Shown one piece after another: positions 1 to 4,667 of a stretch of 26,681 nt of DNA. The stretch is from a virus. The position numbers and the translations under genes were made by a program. The notes beneath the pieces were generated by a model. The model was given only the letters and a program-made list of their open reading frames with translations. It was not told where the DNA came from and searched no databases. Numbering within the stretch: the first letter of the stretch is position 1; each line of letters opens with the position of its first letter. The stretch lies in IMG/VR virus record IMGVR_UViG_3300042507_002553, positions 1 to 26,681 of that record. One strand, given 5' to 3'.

Positions 1-498
1 AAAATACTCACCGTTAAAATTTGTACCCCAACGAGAAGCACTTTTACTGTCTGCTTGAAGCTCGACATTAGGAAAGATGTCACGGTAGCTCTCCGATCCC
101 ACAAGATTTCTGACTCTTCTGCCGAAGTTCACGGCCAGATCCGCCGTGTGAGACGCCATGATGACCTTTTTGTGCGGATATTTGCCTAGAAACCACGCAG
201 GAGCTAAGTAACTGATCATCTCTGACTTGCCATGACGCGGGGCGATGTTCACGATCACCCTTTTCTTCACGCCGTTGGCGATTTCTTCAAAGATTCTCGC
301 CAATTTCCTATGGTGGGGGCCAACTTTGTACCCCGGATACACGTGATTGATGAAATCGAGGAAGGAATCCTTCCCCTTTGCCTGCGTTAGCTGGTTCTGA
401 TACGTCTTAAGTAGCTCTGCAACGCGCCGTTTCTCCTTGTCCGGCATTTTTGGCAGGGCAAGTTTGAGTTTTTTGATGTTTTCTTGGGTCAGTTGCAC
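1..498 (-). CDS. terL: Terminase large subunit (N-terminal part, runs off the window)
   Basis: This is the ATPase/nuclease motor that packages phage DNA into procapsids. The reverse strand is open from a GTG at 498 to the window edge (166 codons, no stop). I read the start as GTG because an in-frame stop lies four codons upstream; no strong Shine-Dalgarno is visible, and an internal ATG at codon 18 is an alternative. The translation contains APRHGKSEM at about residue 91, the Walker A form typical of phage terminases (PRHGKSE). A conserved stretch upstream of it includes FLDFINHVYPGYKVGPHH, and KKVIMASHTADLA follows. The C-terminal nuclease domain lies outside the window. It follows the zinc-ribbon gene by five bases and sits downstream of the putative small terminase subunit. 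I am confident of the identity from the ATPase motif and context. Confidence 0.9.
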   Translation of the reverse strand, partial: MQLTQENIKKLKLALPKMPDKEKRRVAELLKTYQNQLTQAKGKDSFLDFINHVYPGYKVGPHHRKLARIFEEIANGVKKRVIVNIAPRHGKSEMISYLAPAWFLGKYPHKKVIMASHTADLAVNFGRRVRNLVGSESYRDIFPNVELQADSKSASRWGTNFNGEYF

Positions 499-503
499 GA
501 TTT

Positions 504-698
504 TTAGTCTTTAACTAAATCACGGATGCCCTGAGACTCCGGACCCCACAGACCAATCGGACATTTCTGGTTAGCGAAGCGGGTTTTGCCCTGAATGATG
601 CAGCCACAACGCTTGCAGATGCCCATTTTGTTGTGTTCACACGGCTCGCAGTGCGACAGACGCTCTTCAACCGTGGATTTTCTAGCCATTACTGCCAT
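504..698 (-). CDS. Small zinc-ribbon protein between the terminase genes
   Basis: This is a 64-residue protein with cysteines at 17, 20, 28, 31, 33 and 46, ending in a KCPIGLW motif. The CxxC pairs suggest a small zinc-binding ribbon. Similar short Cys-rich proteins ending in KCP-x-G-x-W are familiar in phage genomes, but I know no function for them. The ATG at 698 is preferred because AGGTGG lies just upstream. That start overlaps the end of the preceding gene by 17 bases; a second ATG at 689 is possible but has no ribosome-binding site. Translational coupling with both terminase genes suggests a role in packaging or simple co-expression (inference). Confidence 0.75.
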   Translation of the reverse strand: MAVMARKSTVEERLSHCEPCEHNKMGICKRCGCIIQGKTRFANQKCPIGLWGPESQGIRDLVKD

Positions 699-1245
699 TT
701 TCCACCTGCACTGGCTCGTCTATAACTGTGTATTCGATGCCTTCCAGCACCGAGAGAAGCTCCTTCTCGACCTCTTCAATCGGCTTAATAATGTGCGTGG
801 TCTCGGTGCGCTTCTTAAAGGCGTCTACCCCGTCCACTTCTCCTAATTTAGAGAGGGCTTGGATGCGGGTCTTGCTGTTATCGGCGTGTTCTACCTCGTA
901 GACCAGCTTGTTCACCACATACAGCTTCAATTCAGACAGGTCATCCACGATAGCGCAGTTGCTCTGCGCGACTAACCCGGCCAAAAACGCCATCGTCTCG
1001 TTCGGGTACTTGCTGTAATCAATACGGGTCTTAGGGTTAGCTAAATGGGCAGTGGCGATTTCTTTCGCTGCCGTAATGTCATTCTCGTCTGGGCAGAGCG
1101 GCGTCCCAGTCAGGTCGGAAATTAGCTTAATTGTCCGTGCCCTCATCTCGATCTCAGCCTCGGGAGTCAACTCCGGCAAGGCTTCGGCCGCGTTTGCGGG
1201 GAGGGCGATGTTCTCTTCAATCTCTGGGATAAGAAGGTCTTGCAT
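682..1245 (-). CDS. Putative terminase small subunit
   Basis: This is a 187-residue, largely acidic protein directly upstream of the terminase large subunit, on the same strand. The position is the main reason for calling it the small subunit, which recognises packaging sites and loads the motor. The C-terminal half contains a KLGEVDGVDAFKKRTE stretch followed by a helical IKPIEEVEKELL segment, a pattern I associate with phage proteins encoded next to terL. No classical helix-turn-helix is obvious by eye in the N-terminal half. No good Shine-Dalgarno precedes the ATG at 1245; an extended -10-like element lies about 35 bases upstream. It could instead be an uncharacterised protein of the packaging operon. 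Confidence 0.6.
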   Translation of the reverse strand: MQDLLIPEIEENIALPANAAEALPELTPEAEIEMRARTIKLISDLTGTPLCPDENDITAAKEIATAHLANPKTRIDYSKYPNETMAFLAGLVAQSNCAIVDDLSELKLYVVNKLVYEVEHADNSKTRIQALSKLGEVDGVDAFKKRTETTHIIKPIEEVEKELLSVLEGIEYTVIDEPVQVENGSNG

Positions 1246-1279
1246 GGTTTTTGCGGGGGGCTAAGTCCCGGATCAACAC

Positions 1280-1288
1280 TATATAGCA
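1280..1288 (-). promoter_or_regulatory. Possible extended -10 promoter for the terminase operon
   Basis: Read on the reverse strand the bases are TGCTATATA, close to the extended -10 pattern TGnTATAAT, and about 35 bases upstream of the ATG at 1245. I see no good -35 box, which is tolerated for extended -10 promoters. This is a weak call. Confidence 0.3.
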
Positions 1289-1397
1289 GAAAATAAAAAG
1301 CATGGTACCAAAAAGACAACCGGGGGTGTTTTATAGGCGAGGGGGGTGGGGGTCGAGCTTGGTAAAAAACGTAATTAATGATGTGGATAAAGGCTAT

Positions 1398-1419
1398 TTT
1401 CAAAAGCCGGCTTTTGAAA
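1398..1419. promoter_or_regulatory. 22-bp perfect palindrome, candidate operator
   Basis: Eleven bases (TTTCAAAAGCC) are followed directly by their exact reverse complement. There is no loop and no following T-tract, so a protein-binding operator is more likely than a terminator. It lies between the divergent terminase and 1680 transcription units. No copy was seen elsewhere in the window. Confidence 0.5.
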
Positions 1420-1482
1420 TGAGTGGTGTCGTTTGTGAGTATTCAAGTGTAGAGGTGGGACAGGGGGACCCACTTACAGATC

Positions 1483-1505
1483 GGGGTCATGGGGTATGGG
1501 TGGGG
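1483..1505 (+). other. G-quadruplex motif
   Basis: Four G-tracts of 4, 4, 3 and 4 bases are separated by loops of 4, 3 and 1 bases, which satisfies the usual G3+N1-7 rule. It lies about 100 bp upstream of the sigma-E-like promoter. Whether it folds in vivo is not shown. Confidence 0.45.
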
Positions 1506-1547
1506 TCTGACTCTGCCCGGTTTCGCCCGCGCCGCGCCCGGCCGGGA

Positions 1548-1565
1548 GCGTATTAAGTAATACGC
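1548..1565. repeat. Dispersed 18-bp palindrome, copy 1
   Basis: The sequence is GCGTATTAAGTAATACGC, a perfect match to the family core CGTATTA-NN-TAATACG with matched outer bases. It lies 37 bp upstream of the -35 element of the sigma-E-like promoter that precedes the 1680 gene. Confidence 0.9.
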
Positions 1566-1602
1566 AGTCGCAAAAATACCACGAAAAAAGTTAAGAATTG
1601 AC

Positions 1603-1630
1603 GGAACTACCCGCCCGGAAATTTGTCTAA
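1603..1630 (+). promoter_or_regulatory. Sigma-E (ECF)-like promoter P1
   Basis: GGAACTA at 1603-1609 and GTCTAA at 1625-1630 are separated by exactly 15 bases. This matches the known RpoE-type consensus GGAACTT-N15/16-GTCtaA. The -10 side is extended as GTCTAACTATAT, and the same extension occurs at the second copy (3155-3166). Transcription would begin near 1636-1638 and give a 5' leader of about 43 bases before the ATG at 1680. A TTGACG that overlaps the -35 region (1598-1603) has no well-spaced sigma-70 -10 box. Confidence 0.55.
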
Positions 1631-1679
1631 CTATATGTAACCGGCGCAATACCGCGCCGCTAACCAAAGGTAGCAAAAC

Positions 1680-2318
1680 ATGAATCTTGATCTCTATCGC
1701 GTCATTCTTGCCGATCTAGAAACCGTCGCGCAGGGTGGTATCACTCAGGCTGAGGCCTTTGCCAATCTGCGGGATTCCGTCCCGGCCATCTTCCCGGCTG
1801 AGCCGACTCAGGCTGAGATCAAAGCCGTGACCGATTCGCCTGAGTGGAAGGCCTTCGATGGTCAAGCGCGCAAGATTTTCGCTAAGGCCTATTTCAGTGC
1901 GCCGCGCATGGTCAGACTATCGGATGATAAAAAGGCTGCCGCCGTTCAAGTGGACAATACAACCCACCGTGAAGAATTCATTCTCGACACGTGGAGTGAG
2001 GACAACAAGGCCTCAAAATCCTACAGCCCGGTTCGCGCTAAGATTCGCAAGGCCTCGCAAGACTATGTGCGGGTAGCATTCCGTCAAAACGTCACCATGC
2101 TGATCCCGGCTGCAATCGACGCGCCCGAAAAGGCCGACACCGCGACCGACGAAAAATTGCCCGACCCGACCGGCACACTCGCGCTAGTGACTCAGGCCTT
2201 GCAGATTCTTTCCGAGAAAAAGCCTGATGGAGCCTTGGCACTCTTGAACGGTCTCGATTCTCTGGTCAAGTATGCCCGGCCTTATGTCGCTGAGGGTAAG
2301 CCGATCCCGGCCAAGTGA
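1680..2318 (+). CDS. Protein of unknown function in its own transcription unit
   Basis: I do not recognise this 212-residue soluble protein. The N-terminal half (about 1-110) looks helical, with a TQAEAFANLRD/TQAEIKAV repeat-like feel. The middle contains several basic and aromatic residues (KIRKASQDYVRVAFRQ). A proline- and acid-rich linker (about 145-165) precedes a C-terminal helical segment ending in KPIPAK. No signal peptide or membrane segment is visible. The start is supported by AAAGGTAGCA a few bases upstream. It is the only gene in the window with both its own promoter (1603-1630) and its own strong terminator (2349-2378), so it resembles a phage moron or a separately controlled early effector (inference). 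Codons look richer in GGCC/CCCGG than in the genes downstream. Confidence 0.8.
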   Translation: MNLDLYRVILADLETVAQGGITQAEAFANLRDSVPAIFPAEPTQAEIKAVTDSPEWKAFDGQARKIFAKAYFSAPRMVRLSDDKKAAAVQVDNTTHREEFILDTWSEDNKASKSYSPVRAKIRKASQDYVRVAFRQNVTMLIPAAIDAPEKADTATDEKLPDPTGTLALVTQALQILSEKKPDGALALLNGLDSLVKYARPYVAEGKPIPAK

Positions 2319-2320
2319 TA

Positions 2321-2338
2321 GCGTATTAAGTAATACGC
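2321..2338. repeat. Dispersed 18-bp palindrome, copy 2
   Basis: GCGTATTAAGTAATACGC, identical to copy 1. It starts two bases after the stop codon of the 1680 gene and sits between that stop and the terminator. Confidence 0.9.
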
Positions 2339-2348
2339 GACCTGCCCA

Positions 2349-2378
2349 CCCTGCCCGGCGCAAGCCGGGCGGGGTTTT
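2349..2378 (+). terminator. Rho-independent terminator after the 1680 gene
   Basis: An 11-bp stem (CCCTGCCCGGC with its partner, one T-G pair) carries a GCAA tetraloop and is followed at once by TTTT. A GNRA loop and an adjacent T-tract are classic. It closes the 1680 transcription unit. Confidence 0.8.
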
Positions 2379-2412
2379 GTCGTACCTAGCCCCGGCGCGG
2401 CCGACCCCGTTC

Positions 2413-2431
2413 GGTCTCGCTCCGCGAGACC
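2413..2431. repeat. 8-bp perfect hairpin
   Basis: GGTCTCGC and GCGAGACC flank a 3-base loop (TCC). It forms the left edge of the CCAGTT repeat cluster. No T-tract follows. Confidence 0.6.
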
Positions 2432-2492
2432 AGTTATTCCGAGCGAAGCCAGTTCTTGATGTGAGACCAGTTCCTGCTGGTCGATGCCAGTT
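2430..2492 (+). repeat. Four imperfect CCAGTT repeats, about 19-bp spacing
   Basis: CCAGTT occurs at 2430, 2449, 2467 and 2487. The last two units can each fold as CCAG...CTGG mini-hairpins. The spacing of 18 to 20 bases is close to two DNA turns. Function is unknown; the cluster lies between the terminator and the iteron array. Confidence 0.5.
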
Positions 2493-2533
2493 CTGTCTGG
2501 GCGAGGGCGGGAAGGCCGGATTTTGTCCGTCGC

Positions 2534-2550
2534 GCCTTGCGTAGCAAGGC
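2534..2550. repeat. 7-bp hairpin upstream of the iteron array
   Basis: GCCTTGC and GCAAGGC flank a GTA loop. A T-run lies about ten bases further on (2562-2566), too far for a classic terminator, though a weak terminator or structural role is possible. Confidence 0.45.
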
Positions 2551-2722
2551 TACACGTAGAATTTTTGGGTGTCAAACTTTTTTGTTCCAAGCGCAAAACT
2601 AAGTTTGTTCCAAAACGCGAAAAGGCTTGGAACAAGATTTTACTTTGCAAAACAATGGGTTAGCCCCGTTTGTTCCAATGTTCCAATGTTCCAAGAGATA
2701 GGCTAAACCTTTGGAGGCATGA

Positions 2723-2770
2723 GGGGGGACACGCAGCGTCATTTAAGAAAAAATAAAATGAAGTCCCCCC
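2723..2770. other. Large hairpin at the centre of the iteron array
   Basis: GGGGGGAC (2723-2730) pairs exactly with GTCCCCCC (2763-2770). A second stem inside, TCATTT (2739-2744) with AAATGA (2756-2761), leaves an A-rich 11-base loop and an asymmetric bulge of eight bases. No T-tract follows, so it is not a terminator. A role in origin opening or single-strand priming is inferred from position only. Confidence 0.5.
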
Positions 2771-2832
2771 ATAAATTTTTACCCGTCAAACTCTTTCCAC
2801 TTCATTATTTCTGGAACATTGGAACAAATGCC

Positions 2833-2850
2833 CTATCTATCTATCTATCT
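2833..2850 (+). repeat. Microsatellite (CTAT)4.5
   Basis: Four and a half tandem CTAT units lie directly after the second iteron group, in AT-rich DNA. Such tracts are prone to slippage and may differ between isolates. Confidence 0.7.
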
Positions 2851-2857
2851 TAAAATT

Positions 2858-2872
2858 ACTACTACTACTACT
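2858..2872 (+). repeat. Microsatellite (ACT)5
   Basis: Five tandem ACT units lie eight bases after the CTAT tract and are part of the same AT-rich, low-complexity segment. Confidence 0.7.
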
Positions 2873-3030
2873 CTTTAAAAATCAATTACTTACACGCGCC
2901 CCGTTTTTCCAAAACCCCCAAAATCTTGAAGAATAATCCCAATCTTCATTTTGGAACATTTGGAACAAATGGAACAGATTATTTCATTAGCGCAACAACA
3001 CCGCACACCCCCCACAAACCACGCTCAACA

Positions 3031-3048
3031 GCGTATTACCGTAATACG
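3031..3048. repeat. Dispersed palindrome, copy 3 (variant)
   Basis: CGTATTAC-C-GTAATACG, a one-base-centre variant of the family, 17 bp long at 3032-3048. It is adjacent to copy 4, so the two form a tandem pair just upstream of promoter P2. Confidence 0.8.
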
Positions 3049-3049
3049 G

Positions 3050-3067
3050 CCGTATTATCTAATACGG
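3050..3067. repeat. Dispersed 18-bp palindrome, copy 4
   Basis: CCGTATTATCTAATACGG. The outer bases are swapped as a pair (C...G instead of G...C), which keeps the symmetry. It is about 65 bp upstream of the -35 element of promoter P2. Confidence 0.9.
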
Positions 3068-3132
3068 TTTGGCTATCTCCTTACCCCGAAACAAATACAT
3101 CACCAAAAACATCAAAAATCGGTGAAACACAG

Positions 3133-3160
3133 GGAACTAATCCCGTTTTGACTTGTCTAA
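3133..3160 (+). promoter_or_regulatory. Sigma-E (ECF)-like promoter P2
   Basis: GGAACTA (3133-3139), 15 bases, GTCTAA (3155-3160): the same elements and spacing as P1 (1603-1630), with the same downstream extension ACTATAT. The spacer sequence differs, so the shared parts appear selected. Transcription would start near 3166-3168, directly into the candidate structured RNA and then toward the gene at 3821. Confidence 0.55.
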
Positions 3161-3197
3161 CTATATAGGACGGATAAAAACATACGGCGCAAGCCAA

Positions 3198-3215
3198 GCG
3201 TATTAAGTAATACGC
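3198..3215. repeat. Dispersed 18-bp palindrome, copy 5
   Basis: GCGTATTAAGTAATACGC, identical to copies 1 and 2. It lies about 30 bases downstream of the predicted P2 start, at the 5' end of the candidate RNA. Confidence 0.9.
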
Positions 3216-3582
3216 AGTTTCGATCCCTCCACGATCCTACAAGCCGCAAGCCGGTAGTAGGCGAAGGCGCGGTGGACAGAGCCGCGACGTACCGATGGCA
3301 AGGTACGGTGTCCCCATATCAAGGGTGACGAGTGGGCATGACTCGGGGATGTACTCCCTCAATGCCATAGGACTGCAAGGCGACAAGTCGGTTTGAGTAG
3401 GGTTCAGCCAGAAGCCAGAAGTGCGACTGACCGTAACTAAAACACTCTACACCTACCCCATGAGCATGATTCGTGCGTGGACGGTGCGGAAGTCGGCAAC
3501 GTGAAACAACCTAGGCCAAGCAGTCCACAGCCGATACGGGTGGGCAACGTACACCCGGCAGCGTTAAGGGCATGAGGCGAGA

Positions 3583-3600
3583 GCGTATTAACTAATACGC
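3583..3600. repeat. Dispersed 18-bp palindrome, copy 6
   Basis: GCGTATTAACTAATACGC. It sits inside the candidate structured RNA, between its central and 3' helices. Confidence 0.9.
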
Positions 3601-3820
3601 GAGGCAAGGTGGACACAACCACTAAGCCGAAGCCGCCCTGAGTATCTGCCTACAAAGTTGTGAGCCGCGAAGAGCGAGTGAGCAACCTAGCGGTGATTGT
3701 CGGGTTCGTTTTGCGGAGCTTTCAGTCATCGCGTGGTTGTTTATTTTATTTGGTGATGCGTGAGTGGGAAAAAATACCCCTTGGTGAGCAATAAGATTGG
3801 GATTATTCAGGAGGTAGCAA

Positions 3821-4039
3821 ATGATCCGTAAAGACTACAAATGGCCTAGCACAGGCCGCCGTCGCCGCGAGGCAAGGGTTAAGAAGTTTTCAGAGGCGTT
3901 TCTATTCGCAGCGTGTCTGAATCTGGTGGGGGTGTCCCTCGCCGTCCTAGTGCCACAAGGTATGTGGGTTTATCTGTTTGCCTTTGCCGTTGGGGTGACG
4001 GGCGTAAGCGTGATGGTGATGAACTTCTTTAAAGAGTGA
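3821..4039 (+). CDS. Small membrane protein
   Basis: This is a 72-residue protein with a very basic N-terminus (RRRREAR at 13-19, then KK) and two predicted membrane helices (about 26-44 and 48-68), separated by a short PQG turn. The positive-inside rule places the N-terminus in the cytoplasm, so it would be a hairpin in the inner membrane. The ATG is preceded by a strong GGAGGTAGCA ribosome-binding site. It is the first gene of the long rightward array, after the noncoding region. Its role is unknown; two-helix phage membrane proteins include superinfection-exclusion and holin-like proteins, but nothing here distinguishes those. Confidence 0.8.
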   Translation: MIRKDYKWPSTGRRRREARVKKFSEAFLFAACLNLVGVSLAVLVPQGMWVYLFAFAVGVTGVSVMVMNFFKE

Positions 4040-4049
4040 GTGTCGAACT

Positions 4050-4247
4050 ATGTGGTGCGTAGCGTGTCGAATAGAAAAGGTCGCAGCCAAGCGCGTCGAG
4101 GTGGGATTCATTACCTGCCTACGCTGTGGCGAGGCAGATGCGAAGAAAGTGAAGTGGTGCGTGACGATCACAGCGCACAAGGGTGCATACGGTGTCGTGC
4201 GTGATAAGGCGATGCTGAAACAACTAAACAAGTACGCGAAAGCGTGA
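4050..4247 (+). CDS. Small zinc-finger protein
   Basis: This is a 65-residue basic protein with CxxC at residues 3-6 and CLRC at 23-26, which would make a four-cysteine zinc site. The layout (two CxxC pairs, then a KKVKWCVTITAHKGAYGVV strand and a short helix) resembles small phage zinc-ribbon proteins of the DksA-like or unknown type. It begins ten bases after the membrane-protein stop; no strong ribosome-binding site is visible (GAGTGAG). Its stop codon abuts palindrome copy 7. Function unknown; nucleic-acid binding is possible. Confidence 0.75.
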   Translation: MWCVACRIEKVAAKRVEVGFITCLRCGEADAKKVKWCVTITAHKGAYGVVRDKAMLKQLNKYAKA

Positions 4248-4265
4248 GCGTATTAATTAATACGG
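4248..4265. repeat. Dispersed 18-bp palindrome, copy 7
   Basis: GCGTATTAATTAATACGG, a perfect core with unmatched outer bases. It starts on the base after a TGA stop, and its right arm runs into the GGAGG ribosome-binding site of the gene at 4277. A folded hairpin or a bound protein could therefore affect translation of that gene. Confidence 0.9.
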
Positions 4266-4276
4266 AGGACGTAGCG

Positions 4277-4447
4277 ATGGGCAGAAAAGTAACGAACCAA
4301 ATCCTGAACGATATCGACGAGGGTTTGCTGGACAGGGACGAGGTGATCATGGCGTGCCTCAAGTACATGAGCGAGGACGAGGTAGCAGACATGGCTCATG
4401 TGAATGAGTTTTATCAAGACGATGAAGACGAGGAGGACGAGGAATGA
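4277..4447 (+). CDS. Small acidic phage protein
   Basis: This is a 56-residue protein with a helical KVTNQILNDIDEGLLDRDEVIMACLKYMSEDEVADM core and a strongly acidic tail (QDDEDEEDEE). I have seen this family, with the MACLKYMSEDEVADM signature, as an uncharacterised protein in many phages. I chose the ATG at 4277 because GGAGG lies ten bases upstream; an in-frame ATG at 4244 would place the palindrome inside the coding sequence and lacks a ribosome-binding site. The stop overlaps the next ATG by four bases. The acidic tail suggests protein or DNA-mimic interactions (speculative). Confidence 0.75.
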   Translation: MGRKVTNQILNDIDEGLLDRDEVIMACLKYMSEDEVADMAHVNEFYQDDEDEEDEE

Positions 4448-4665
4448 GCGTAGTTGAATTAACAGAGGGAACGTACAACCGAATCCTGCAAGGCGTAAGC
4501 GGGACGTACATACATACGGATTGGGCAATCAAGGATGAGAAGGGTGCGTTCGTGGAGAACATCAAGCCCGGTGGGTACATCGTGATCGAGAACAATTACA
4601 CGCAAGTAATCTTGCGAGTGAACGAGGACATGAGCCTGACCGAGTGCGTAGCCGTGAGAGATTAG
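4444..4665 (+). CDS. Hypothetical protein
   Basis: I do not recognise this 73-residue, mildly acidic protein. It looks like a small beta-rich domain (GTYIHTDWAIKDEKG, GGYIVIENNYTQVILRV). It is translationally coupled to the preceding gene through an ATGA overlap, and the next gene starts two bases after its stop. There are no cysteines suggesting a metal site and no membrane segment. Confidence 0.7.
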   Translation: MSVVELTEGTYNRILQGVSGTYIHTDWAIKDEKGAFVENIKPGGYIVIENNYTQVILRVNEDMSLTECVAVRD

Positions 4666-4667
4666 AA

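Larger units (their letters stand above)
1246..1679. other. Divergent intergenic control region
   Basis: This 434-bp gap separates the leftward terminase genes from the rightward 1680 gene, and no convincing coding region lies in it. It contains an extended -10-like element for the leftward genes (about 1280-1288), G-rich runs at 1322-1352, a 22-bp perfect palindrome (1398-1419), a small GTGGG/CCCAC hairpin (1455-1473), a four-tract G-quadruplex motif (1483-1505), a 10-bp GC palindrome (1537-1546), one copy of the dispersed 18-bp palindrome (1548-1565) and a sigma-E-like promoter (1603-1630). The density of symmetric elements between divergent early and late genes suggests the control region of a transcription switch (inference). 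Confidence 0.6.
2581..2976. repeat. Iteron-like TGTTCCA/TGGAACA array, candidate replication origin
   Basis: The word TGTTCCA or its complement occurs eleven times. Copies at 2581, 2604 and 2627 are spaced 23 bp; three exact 8-bp tandem units TGTTCCAA occupy 2671-2694; two tandem units in the opposite orientation occupy 2811-2826; three units at about 9-bp spacing occupy 2951-2976. Left of about 2700 the copies are mostly TGTTCCA, and right of about 2800 they are all TGGAACA, so the array is inverted around a large hairpin (2723-2770) and an AT-rich stretch. Iterons with a hairpin and AT-rich DNA are what phage and plasmid origins look like. A repressor or partition-protein binding region is the alternative. 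Confidence 0.6.
3168..3740 (+). ncRNA. Candidate large structured noncoding RNA
   Basis: About 550 bases downstream of promoter P2 carry no convincing gene but many short, phase-independent helices. I count pairs at 3236-3240/3257-3261, 3268-3272/3282-3286, 3288-3293/3302-3307, 3311-3315/3345-3349 enclosing 3329-3333/3341-3345, 3477-3482/3523-3528, 3537-3542/3552-3557 and 3614-3619/3657-3662. A GTCGGC/GCCGAT pairing (3492-3497/3530-3535) would make a pseudoknot. The words GGCAACGT and GGCAAGGT each occur twice and GTGGAC three times. Phages are known to encode large ornate RNAs of this size (GOLLD, ROOL), but I cannot match this sequence to either. A long structured leader of the 3821 operon is the alternative; the ends are approximate. 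Confidence 0.45.
2319..3820. other. 1.5-kb noncoding region: terminator, repeats, candidate origin, candidate RNA
   Basis: No open frame here has a convincing start, ribosome-binding site or protein-like composition. In order I see the palindrome copy 2, a terminator, a hairpin plus imperfect CCAGTT repeats (2413-2492), a 7-bp hairpin (2534-2550), an array of TGTTCCA/TGGAACA repeats around a large hairpin (2581-2976), two microsatellites, palindromes 3 and 4, a sigma-E-like promoter (3133-3160), and a structured stretch (about 3168-3740) carrying palindromes 5 and 6. The last 80 bp before 3821 are AT-rich, with no clear sigma-70 promoter. Confidence 0.7.

Noticed and set aside
1302-1556. 84-residue forward frame in the divergent region
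   Set aside because: Crosses a 22-bp palindrome, G-rich tracts and a GC palindrome; no ribosome-binding site.
2272-2650. Open frames on both strands after the 1680 gene
   Set aside because: They run through a terminator and hairpins and have low-complexity arginine/proline composition; no start signals.
2926-3168. Open frames over the third iteron group and promoter P2
   Set aside because: Repetitive threonine/proline/histidine content arising from the repeats; they overlap the promoter.
3268-3315. Group II intron domain V or group I intron core
   Set aside because: GAGCCG and ACGGTG superficially resemble domain V, but the position, stem lengths and missing intron protein do not fit.
1548-3600. 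CRISPR array made of the 18-bp palindromes
   Set aside because: Spacing is irregular, from about 19 bp to over 2 kb, and no spacer-like units or cas genes are present.
3437-3622. 61-residue reverse frame in the structured region
   Set aside because: No ribosome-binding site, passes through a palindrome, and its composition is not protein-like; the region reads better as RNA or leader.
3168-3740. tRNA, tmRNA or RNase P RNA
   Set aside because: No cloverleaf, GTTCRA T-loop, tag frame or conserved RNase P motifs were found.
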